DNA of 6,582 nucleotides from CAZKFN01 sp964552035 (GTDB lineage: Bacteria > Bacteroidota > Bacteroidia > Flavobacteriales_E > Vicingaceae), in the NCBI GenBank assembly GCA_964552035.1, contig CAZKFN010000105.1:1-6582 (forward strand). The letters run 5' to 3'. Under the pieces are notes generated by a model. It was given only the letters and a program-made list of their open reading frames with translations, ran no database searches and was not told where the DNA came from. Of this stretch, positions 1-5,369 are shown piece by piece; the stretch's first letter is position 1; every line of letters begins with the position of its first letter. Both the position numbers and the translations under genes were made by a program.

Positions 1-257
1 TAAGCAAGGAATTAAAGAATGCAACAGCTACAAAAGATATCCAAAAGCTAAGGATATTCTTTGAGCAAATATCCAATGAAATGATTCTAATTCTGAAAAC
101 TTTTGGAGCCATGGATAAAGCCATTTACATAGAACATTGTCCGATGGTGAATAGCAACAAAGGTGCAGATTGGTTGAGTTTAGAATCAGAAATAAAGAAT
201 CCATATTATGGTGAAGCGATGTTGAAATGTGGAGAAGTAAAACAAGTAATTAAATAG
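1..257 (+). CDS. DUF3347 domain protein, C-terminal part (5' truncated by window edge)
   Basis: The frame is open from base 3 to the TAG at 255-257 and gives 84 residues of the C-terminal half of a DUF3347 domain. Visible motifs are HCPMVNSNKGADWL (about residues 45-58), the NPYYG turn (66-70) and a closing LKCGEV (74-79). The Cys-Pro-Met and Lys-Cys-Gly elements are the conserved core of the family. In Bacteroidetes this domain occurs alone in periplasmic proteins or lipoproteins, and also at the C-terminus of CusB-like efflux adaptor subunits. A copper-binding role is the usual inference, not proven. The start lies outside the window, so I cannot tell whether this is a stand-alone protein or the tail of an efflux adaptor. 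It ends 26 bases before a second, full-length DUF3347 gene with the same core motif, so the two are tandem paralogues and probably co-transcribed. Confidence 0.85.
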   Translation, partial: SKELKNATATKDIQKLRIFFEQISNEMILILKTFGAMDKAIYIEHCPMVNSNKGADWLSLESEIKNPYYGEAMLKCGEVKQVIK

Positions 258-283
258 TTAATTAATAATCAAAAATAAATAAA

Positions 284-874
284 ATGAAAAAAGTAAATTT
301 AAAAGTAATGTCGGTATTAATGGCAGGAAGTTTTTTCGTTCTAACGAGTTGTGCAGGTAGTGATTCTGCATCTACTGAAAAACCAATAGAAAACACAGAG
401 CAAGTAAGTTCTTCTGCACAGAATGAGGAAGTAACGAAAAAGGATAATCTTTCTTCAATTCTAAGTAGTTATTTCGAGATGTCAGACAACCTTACAAATG
501 ACTCTGCCGCTGATGCAGCAAAATCAAGTGAGAAGTTAAGAATCGCTTTAAAAGACTTTCAAGGCGCGGATCTTTCAAACAAAGAATACAAGGAAGTTGA
601 TGAGATTATGAAAAGCTCAATTGAACATGCTGAGCATATTACTGAAAACGCAGGCGACATCCATCATCAACGTGAACATTTGGTATTACTTAGTTTGGAT
701 ATTAAGGACTTAATTGAAATTGTTGGAACAGACCAAAAGGTTTACGAAGCTTATTGTCCGATGGCAAATAATAACAAAGGCGCCATTTGGGTAACAAATA
801 AAAATGAAGTTGAGAACCCATACATGGGACAAAGTATGCCAAAGTGCGGTAAAATAAATGGTGAAATCAAATAA
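284..874 (+). CDS. DUF3347 domain lipoprotein, probable metal (copper) binding
   Basis: A 196-residue protein that starts with a lipoprotein signal peptide: Lys2, Lys3 and Lys7, a hydrophobic stretch (8-20) and the lipobox LTSC with the acylated Cys at 23. A Ser/Thr/Glu-rich linker (24-50) follows, then a DUF3347 domain from about 55 to the end. The helical part carries several His (115, 118, 127, 128, 132). The conserved end shows YCPMANNNKGAIW (157-169), NPYMG (178-182) and PKCG (186-189). Cys158, Met160 and Cys188 are plausible soft-metal ligands. It probably sits on the periplasmic face of a membrane. The start is the ATG at 284, preceded by an A-rich leader without a clear Shine-Dalgarno. 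It is followed after one base by the haem-binding protein gene, which implies co-transcription. The family is recognised with good confidence. Copper as the ligand is inferred from family context and the neighbouring HMA-type regulator. Confidence 0.88.
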   Translation: MKKVNLKVMSVLMAGSFFVLTSCAGSDSASTEKPIENTEQVSSSAQNEEVTKKDNLSSILSSYFEMSDNLTNDSAADAAKSSEKLRIALKDFQGADLSNKEYKEVDEIMKSSIEHAEHITENAGDIHHQREHLVLLSLDIKDLIEIVGTDQKVYEAYCPMANNNKGAIWVTNKNEVENPYMGQSMPKCGKINGEIK

Positions 875-875
875 A

Positions 876-1319
876 ATGAAGTCTTATATTAAATGGATAA
901 TATATAGCTTATTGATATTGCTGGTTGGGATACAATTTATCCCAGCCAGTACTAATCAACAAGAAATCACACCGTACACTGATATACGAAAAGTGTATGC
1001 TATTCCAGATAATGTATTATCAATTCTTGAAACCTCCTGTTATGATTGTCACAGCAACCATACTAACTATCCTTTATACAGTAAAATTCAGCCAATGAGA
1101 ATGTTAATGGACAAACATGTTCGCGAGGGAAAAGAAGAATTGAATTTTAGTGAGTTTGGAAACTATTCAGATAGAAAAAAAAGAAATAAAATGTTTTCAA
1201 TTCATAACCAGATTAGAGATGGTGAAATGCCACTTTCATCCTATACATTAATGCACAATGACGCTAAATTATCAGTAAGTGATAAAAAATTGATTGAGGA
1301 ATGGATTACTAATTTATAG
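876..1319 (+). CDS. membrane-anchored haem-binding domain protein (single CxxCH)
   Basis: A 147-residue protein with one N-terminal hydrophobic segment (about 7-23), probably an uncleaved anchor, followed by a periplasmic domain. The motif SCYDCHSNHTNYPLYSKIQP (54-73) contains a c-type haem site, Cys55-x-x-Cys58-His59. It is followed by the family-typical GKEELNFSEFGNY (85-97) and a GEMPLSSYTL block (116-125), whose Met119 could be the distal haem ligand. This pattern matches the Haem_bd family common in Bacteroidetes. The likely role is electron transfer or haem-based sensing in the periplasm; no substrate can be read from the sequence. I chose the ATG at 876, one base after the upstream stop. 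An in-frame ATG at 858 would add six residues but would overlap the upstream coding sequence by 17 bases and place polar residues before the anchor. The regulator gene follows after four bases, so it belongs to the same unit. Confidence 0.85.
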   Translation: MKSYIKWIIYSLLILLVGIQFIPASTNQQEITPYTDIRKVYAIPDNVLSILETSCYDCHSNHTNYPLYSKIQPMRMLMDKHVREGKEELNFSEFGNYSDRKKRNKMFSIHNQIRDGEMPLSSYTLMHNDAKLSVSDKKLIEEWITNL

Positions 1320-1323
1320 AAAG

Positions 1324-1893
1324 ATGAATGTCATAACAAAAGAATTTAATATTAAAGGAATGCTTTGCAGTCGTTGCTTAAAAGTATTAAAAACTGAATT
1401 TAAAGAATTAGACGTCAAAATCATTGACATCTCTCTTGGAAAAATTGTATTACGCTACAATCCAAAGAAAGTCAGTAATTCAAAAATCGAAGAGATCATA
1501 AAAAACAATGAATTTGAAATCATTGGTAATAGTGAAGATATTCTTGCAGAGGAAGTTAAAAGGATAATTATTGAATACGTTTGGTCTTCTGATCTTCAGC
1601 TAAAGTTATCTGAATATATCACCAAGAGAATAGATTTAAATTATGATTCCTTAAGCAAATTATTTTCAAAAACATTCAACAAAACGATTCGTCAATATAG
1701 CATCTTATTAAAAGTTGAGCGAGCAAAAGAATTAATTGAAAATGATGAATTAAACTTTTCTGATATAGCCTACAAATTAGGTTATCAAAACTCTTCTGCA
1801 TTATCTCGACAGTTTAAAAATGTTACTGGAATTAATTTATCTGAATACAAAAACCATGAGAAGAGTAAGCGCATTCCCATAGACAAAATATGA
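1324..1893 (+). CDS. HMA-like domain fused to AraC-type helix-turn-helix regulator
   Basis: A 189-residue cytoplasmic regulator with two parts. Residues 1-70 resemble a heavy-metal-associated fold: beta strand TKEFNIKGM, then LCSRCLKVL with Cys15-x-x-Cys18, a helix, and strands IIDISLGKIVLRY (33-45). Residues about 85-178 form the AraC/XylS double helix-turn-helix. The second HTH shows FSDIAYKLGYQNSSALSRQF (145-164) followed by the usual TGINLSEYK ending (168-176). At this length there is no room for a sugar-binding cupin, so the sensor is presumably the HMA-like part. The expected role is a metal-responsive activator of the upstream DUF3347/haem genes or of a nearby efflux system. The start is the ATG at 1324, four bases after the previous stop. 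An in-frame TTG at 1294 lies inside the upstream gene and would put ten extra residues before the strand. Domain calls are firm; ligand and targets are inferred. Confidence 0.88.
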   Translation: MNVITKEFNIKGMLCSRCLKVLKTEFKELDVKIIDISLGKIVLRYNPKKVSNSKIEEIIKNNEFEIIGNSEDILAEEVKRIIIEYVWSSDLQLKLSEYITKRIDLNYDSLSKLFSKTFNKTIRQYSILLKVERAKELIENDELNFSDIAYKLGYQNSSALSRQFKNVTGINLSEYKNHEKSKRIPIDKI

Positions 1894-1938
1894 TATTCAT
1901 TAAATGTAAAATGGTAAAGGTTTGGGACTCAACTATTA

Positions 1939-1946
1939 TATATTTG
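1939..1946 (+). promoter_or_regulatory. candidate Bacteroidetes -7 promoter element (TATATTTG)
   Basis: The 113-base gap at 1894-2006 separates the metal module from the stress operon. It contains TATATTTG, a full match to the Bacteroidetes -7 consensus TAnnTTTG, 60 bases before the stress-protein start. A TTTG at 1921-1924 could act as the -33 element, but its 14-base spacing is shorter than the usual 19-20 or so, so the -33 assignment is doubtful. No convincing terminator hairpin follows the regulator gene, and read-through from the upstream unit is possible. Confidence 0.4.
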
Positions 1947-2006
1947 TATAGCAATGAAATTAGTCAAAAAATTAATTAAACTTTTAATAAACAAAACTAC
2001 AAAACA

Positions 2007-2831
2007 ATGAAAAACATACTCGTACCCACAGATTTTTCAAAATGTGCACAAATTGCATCAAACATAGCAATGGAACTGGCTAAAAAATCAAATGCAGAAA
2101 TTCATTTCCTCCACTTGCTCATGACTCCAGTAGATTGGGTTAATCTTCCAAAAGAAGAAGAGGATAATTTTCATGAGACCAAGAAAGAGATCGGTTATGC
2201 AAAAAGTGAATTAAGCAAACTCAAAAGGAAAGCTGAGAAAATGGGGTTAATAGCCAAAGATTTTCTAGTTTTTGATAAAGGTCGTGAAGAAATTGAATTA
2301 CATACTCGGCATCATCACCACGATTTTATAGTAATGGGTTCAAATGGTTCTAAAGGCTACAAGGGTGTTTTAGGTTCAAATACACAACGTGTAATTAGAA
2401 ATTCATCTGTACCAGTATTAATTGTGAAAGGAAAATATGAGGACTTTAAAATAAAGAACATTCTTTTCGCTTCAACATTTGAGAAATCGGCTGAAAAACA
2501 TTTCAAAACAGTAACAGAATTAGCAAACGTACTCAATGCTAAAGTTCATCTATTAAATGTAAACACTCCGCTTAACTTTAAGGAAACAGATGCTGCTAAT
2601 GAAAATATCGACACGTTTTTAAAACCTTATCCAAAAGGTGCTTATCCAATAAATATCATTAATGCATTGAACGAAGAAAGAGGAATAATCAACTTTTCTC
2701 AAAAAAATGAAATTGATGTTATTGTTTTAGCTACTCATGGGAAGTCAGGATTAAAAAAACTAATCTCACCGAGTATAACTGAAAGTGTAATCAACAATTC
2801 AGAGATTCCCGTTATTACCTTTCATTTATGA
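2007..2831 (+). CDS. universal stress protein, tandem UspA domains
   Basis: A 274-residue cytoplasmic protein made of two UspA folds. Domain 1 (1-142) opens with MKNILVPTDFS, with the nucleotide-contacting Asp9, and ends in the ATP-binding loop GSNGSKGYKGVLGSNTQRVI (111-130), G-x2-G-x8-G-S, followed by VPVLIVKG. The loop has one residue fewer than the common x9 spacing. Domain 2 (about 148-274) restarts with IKNILFASTF and ends in THGKSGLKKLISPSITESV (243-261). Here the Gly-Ser of the nucleotide loop is replaced by Ser-Pro-Ser, so this half has probably lost ATP binding. A run of four His (102-105) precedes the strand before the first loop. Such proteins are induced by starvation or redox stress in many bacteria; the target here is unknown. 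The start ATG at 2007 follows an A-rich leader. The stop overlaps the next start as ATGA, indicating translational coupling with the nuclease gene. Confidence 0.93.
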   Translation: MKNILVPTDFSKCAQIASNIAMELAKKSNAEIHFLHLLMTPVDWVNLPKEEEDNFHETKKEIGYAKSELSKLKRKAEKMGLIAKDFLVFDKGREEIELHTRHHHHDFIVMGSNGSKGYKGVLGSNTQRVIRNSSVPVLIVKGKYEDFKIKNILFASTFEKSAEKHFKTVTELANVLNAKVHLLNVNTPLNFKETDAANENIDTFLKPYPKGAYPINIINALNEERGIINFSQKNEIDVIVLATHGKSGLKKLISPSITESVINNSEIPVITFHL

Positions 2832-3676
2832 AATCTACCACCGCAATAAATATCGTAAAATACAATAATGATATTGTTCCTTTTGATGTCAATAAACTTA
2901 TGAATTCTCTCAGGCGCACTAATGCGAATGAGAATATCATACAGGATATTGCCCGAAAAATAGATGATCAAATTGAAGAAGGAATGACCACAAAAAAGAT
3001 TTATCAACTGGCTTTTAAAATGCTGAAAAGTAAATCTAGTGTCAGTGCTTCAAAATATAAACTCAAGAAAGCACTTATGGAATTGGGACCTTCTGGATAT
3101 CCATTTGAACGATTTGTGGGGAAAATCTTAGCACATGAAGGTTTTGATACTGAGGTTGGGGTTATTGATCAAGGAAATTGTGTTCAACACGAAATTGATG
3201 TGATTGCCCAAAAGGATAATCAACATTATATGATTGAATGTAAGTATCACAGCAGCCAAGGTAGGTTTTGTGATGTGAAAATTCCGCTTTATATTCAATC
3301 TAGATTCTTAGATATGGAGAATAAATGGAAACATAAAAAAGGACATAAAAATAAAATCCATAAAGGAGGGCTATATACGAATACCCGATTTACGACAGAT
3401 GCACTTCAATATGGTAATTGTGTAGGATTGTTAATGACGAGTTGGGATTACCCAAATAATAACGGATTAAAAGACAGAGTGGATAGATTAGGATTACATC
3501 CTTTAACTGCACTTACAAACCTTACAAAAGCAGAGAAAACTAAATTACTGGATAAAGGGATAGTACTCTGTAGAGAACTTCATGCAAATCCTTCTTTATT
3601 AACAGAAATAGGAATTCATCAAAAAAGACATAAAAATATTTTAAAAGATTCGGAAGAATTATGTAAAAGTACTTAG
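2828..3676 (+). CDS. ATP-cone domain fused to PD-(D/E)XK (Mrr-like) nuclease
   Basis: A 282-residue protein. Residues about 7-90 form an ATP-cone, the nucleotide-sensing fold known from ribonucleotide reductases and NrdR: IVKYNNDIVPFDVNKLMNSL (9-28) with Lys11, the PFD turn and Lys23, then MTTKKIYQLA (53-62) and ASKYKLKKAL (74-83). After GYPFERFVGKIL (90-101) comes a restriction-endonuclease fold with Glu94, the HEID motif (121-124, Asp124) and IECK (136-139, Glu137 and Lys139). All expected PD-(D/E)XK catalytic positions are present. The C-terminal helical part (about 228-280) may bind nucleic acid, but I do not recognise it. Plausibly, ATP/dATP occupancy of the cone gates cleavage of DNA or RNA; this is inference. 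No methyltransferase or specificity subunit is nearby, which argues against a classical restriction system. It overlaps the stress-protein stop by four bases (ATGA). The 82-residue gene follows after 19 bases. Confidence 0.85.
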   Translation: MKSTTAINIVKYNNDIVPFDVNKLMNSLRRTNANENIIQDIARKIDDQIEEGMTTKKIYQLAFKMLKSKSSVSASKYKLKKALMELGPSGYPFERFVGKILAHEGFDTEVGVIDQGNCVQHEIDVIAQKDNQHYMIECKYHSSQGRFCDVKIPLYIQSRFLDMENKWKHKKGHKNKIHKGGLYTNTRFTTDALQYGNCVGLLMTSWDYPNNNGLKDRVDRLGLHPLTALTNLTKAEKTKLLDKGIVLCRELHANPSLLTEIGIHQKRHKNILKDSEELCKST

Positions 3677-3684
3677 ACTTTAAT

Positions 3685-3689
3685 AAGGA
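3685..3689 (+). promoter_or_regulatory. ribosome binding site (AAGGA) of the 82-residue protein
   Basis: AAGGA lies six bases before the ATG at 3696. It is one of only two clear Shine-Dalgarno-like sites in the window. It supports the 3696 start over the internal ATG at 3729, which has only A-rich sequence in front of it. Confidence 0.55.
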
Positions 3690-3695
3690 TAAATT

Positions 3696-3944
3696 ATGAA
3701 AAATCAAGAATTCAGAAAACAAAACAAAATGGATTTAGAACCATTTTTCCTAGCATTGGAAGATGACCGAGAACTTCTTGAAGAAGCTTTTCAAATACTT
3801 CTTGAAATGGTAAACAATGAGCCTGAATCTATAAAGAACTTAGCTCTTCTTATAAAAGATGAATACCCAAAGCTTTATAAAGAGATAATAGATTTAAACG
3901 GAACGAAACAAGATAACGGAAATACTCCTTCTTGTTGTAGCTGA
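3696..3944 (+). CDS. uncharacterised small acidic protein with C-terminal Cys pair
   Basis: I do not recognise this 82-residue protein. It has no signal peptide or membrane segment. After a polar N-terminus (1-11), residues 12-66 are predicted mostly helical and are rich in Leu and Glu, for example LEDDRELLEEAFQILLEM (21-38) and IKNLALLIKDEYPKLYKEII (46-65), so a compact helical bundle or an adaptor that binds a partner is likely. The tail is polar and ends SCCS, with adjacent cysteines at 80-81 that could bind metal or be redox-active. An AAGGA site supports this start. It sits 19 bases after the nuclease gene and 26 bases before the MBL RNase gene in the same direction, so it is very probably co-transcribed and may help one of those enzymes. 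That it is a real gene is supported by position, ribosome binding site and sensible composition; its function is unknown. Confidence 0.75.
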   Translation: MKNQEFRKQNKMDLEPFFLALEDDRELLEEAFQILLEMVNNEPESIKNLALLIKDEYPKLYKEIIDLNGTKQDNGNTPSCCS

Positions 3945-3970
3945 TATATATTAATTTAAATAGAATAGAA

Positions 3971-5347
3971 ATGAAAAACCATAATATACAAGTTCATTTT
4001 TTAGGAGGAGCAGGTACTGTCACAGGTTCAAAATACTTAGTTGACTCAGGAGATAAAAAAATCCTTGTTGACTGTGGTCTTTTTCAAGGCCTTAAAGAGT
4101 TAAGATTGAAAAATTGGGAATATCCACCTGTAAAGGTTGCTGATATTGATGTTGTATTACTAACTCATGGTCACATGGACCATACAGGTTATCTTCCTAG
4201 ATTGGTCAACCAAGGTTTCAAAGGAGGGATTTTGGGTACCTACCCTACCTTAGATATAGCAAAAATTATATTAGAGGATAGTGCTAAAATACAAGAGCAA
4301 GATGCGGAAAGAGCCAATAAGGAAGGCTACTCTAAACACAGCCCTGCAAAGCCACTTTATACATTAAAAGATGTAGAAAAGACCTTGTCTCATTTTAAAG
4401 GGATTCCGCAATCGCAATGGATTCCGCTTTATGATAACATAAAGGTGCGTTTTCAATACAACGGCCATATATTGGGCGCCACTTTCATTGAATTAGATAT
4501 TAATGGTAAACGTTTCGTTTTTTCTGGTGACATTGGTAGAATCAATGATTTACTACTTTATCCGCCATTAAAACCAGAAAAAGCAGATGTGCTTTTTATT
4601 GAATCTACTTATGGGGGGAGATTCCATCCTGATGAGTTAGAAGTTATTCCAGAGTTAGAAAAGTTAATAAATAAAACAATAAAGAGAGGTGGAAGTTTAT
4701 TCATCCCTAGCTTTTCGGTGGAAAGAGCACAATTAATGATGCTTATTCTATGGAAGTTAATCAAGTCTAAGAAAATACCAAAAGTTCAAATGATAATGGA
4801 CAGTCCTATGGCCAACAATGTCTTAGAGCTATTCCACCAAACAAGAGATTGGCATAGATTAGACAAACAAGAATGTGACGAAATGTGTTCACACTTTACT
4901 ATTGTTAGTGATTATTATCAAACCATGACATTGCGAACTGACAATACACCGAAAATTGTAATTGCTGGAAGTGGTATGCTTACAGGAGGAAGAATGCTCA
5001 ATTATCTTGAAACTCAAGCACAAAATGAGATAAACACTTTACTTTTTATAGGTTATCAAGCAGAAGGTACAAGAGGAAGAAAATTATTGGAAGGTGATAA
5101 GGAATTAAAAGTATATGGAAAATGGGTTCCATTTAAAATGCAGGTAGCTGAAATCAGAGGTTTATCAGCACATGCAGATCATAAAGAACTATTGGATTGG
5201 TTAAGTGATGTTAAAAACAAACCTAAACGAATTTTTATAGTTCATGGTGAAAAAGAAGGTGCAGAAGCCTTACAAAAAGGCCTTAAAGAAACATACAATT
5301 GGGAAAGTGAGATACCCCAATTATATGCCATAAAGGAAATAGAGTAA
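3971..5347 (+). CDS. MBL-fold beta-CASP ribonuclease (RNA-specificity domain metallo-hydrolase)
   Basis: A 458-residue cytoplasmic zinc hydrolase with the full motif set of the beta-CASP nucleases related to CPSF-73 and RNase J. Motif 1 surrounds ILVDCGLFQG (31-40). Motif 2 is THGHMDH (65-71; His66, His68, Asp70, His71). Motif 3 is His166 in NGHILGA, and motif 4 is Asp187 in FSGDIGR. The beta-CASP insert follows: motif A with Glu211 in FIESTYGG, then SFSVERAQ (247-254) and DSPMANNVLELF (277-288). Motif B is SAHADH (399-404) and motif C is VHGEKEG (424-430) with His425. IAGSGMLTGGRM (331-342) is also typical. All expected metal ligands are present, so it should be active on RNA, though exo- or endonuclease mode cannot be read. 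The length is normal for the bacterial COG1236-type group. Its place directly before a phosphorylase suggests that it supplies nucleotides from RNA breakdown. Confidence 0.93.
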   Translation: MKNHNIQVHFLGGAGTVTGSKYLVDSGDKKILVDCGLFQGLKELRLKNWEYPPVKVADIDVVLLTHGHMDHTGYLPRLVNQGFKGGILGTYPTLDIAKIILEDSAKIQEQDAERANKEGYSKHSPAKPLYTLKDVEKTLSHFKGIPQSQWIPLYDNIKVRFQYNGHILGATFIELDINGKRFVFSGDIGRINDLLLYPPLKPEKADVLFIESTYGGRFHPDELEVIPELEKLINKTIKRGGSLFIPSFSVERAQLMMLILWKLIKSKKIPKVQMIMDSPMANNVLELFHQTRDWHRLDKQECDEMCSHFTIVSDYYQTMTLRTDNTPKIVIAGSGMLTGGRMLNYLETQAQNEINTLLFIGYQAEGTRGRKLLEGDKELKVYGKWVPFKMQVAEIRGLSAHADHKELLDWLSDVKNKPKRIFIVHGEKEGAEALQKGLKETYNWESEIPQLYAIKEIE

Positions 5348-5359
5348 ATGTTAATTAAT

Positions 5360-5364
5360 AAGGA
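5360..5364 (+). promoter_or_regulatory. ribosome binding site (AAGGA) of the phosphorylase gene
   Basis: AAGGA five bases before the ATG at 5370 supports that start and suggests the phosphorylase is translated on its own initiation signal rather than by coupling to the RNase stop 22 bases upstream. Confidence 0.5.
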
Positions 5365-5369
5365 ATAAA

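Noticed and set aside
858..875. Upstream ATG adding six residues to the haem-binding protein
   Set aside because: It would overlap the lipoprotein coding sequence by 17 bases; the ATG at 876, one base after the stop, fits the membrane anchor better.
1294..1323. TTG start adding ten residues to the HMA-AraC regulator
   Set aside because: It is a rare start inside the previous gene; the ATG at 1324 starts immediately before the first HMA strand.
1922..1932. TTGGGACTCAA as a possible Crp/FNR-like operator
   Set aside because: Only the outer TTG/CAA are symmetric and the spacing is too short for the TTGAT-N4-ATCAA type site.
2822..3007. Open frame on the minus strand across the start of the ATP-cone nuclease gene
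   Set aside because: It is antisense to well-supported ATP-cone coding sequence, has no recognisable domain and low-complexity composition.
2828..3676. Classical restriction-modification system
   Set aside because: No methyltransferase or specificity subunit is present in the window, and the nuclease is in an operon with stress and salvage genes.
3540..3722. Minus-strand open frame over the end of the nuclease gene and the gap after it
   Set aside because: The Phe/Leu/Tyr-rich translation is the usual antisense shadow of Lys/Glu-rich coding sequence.
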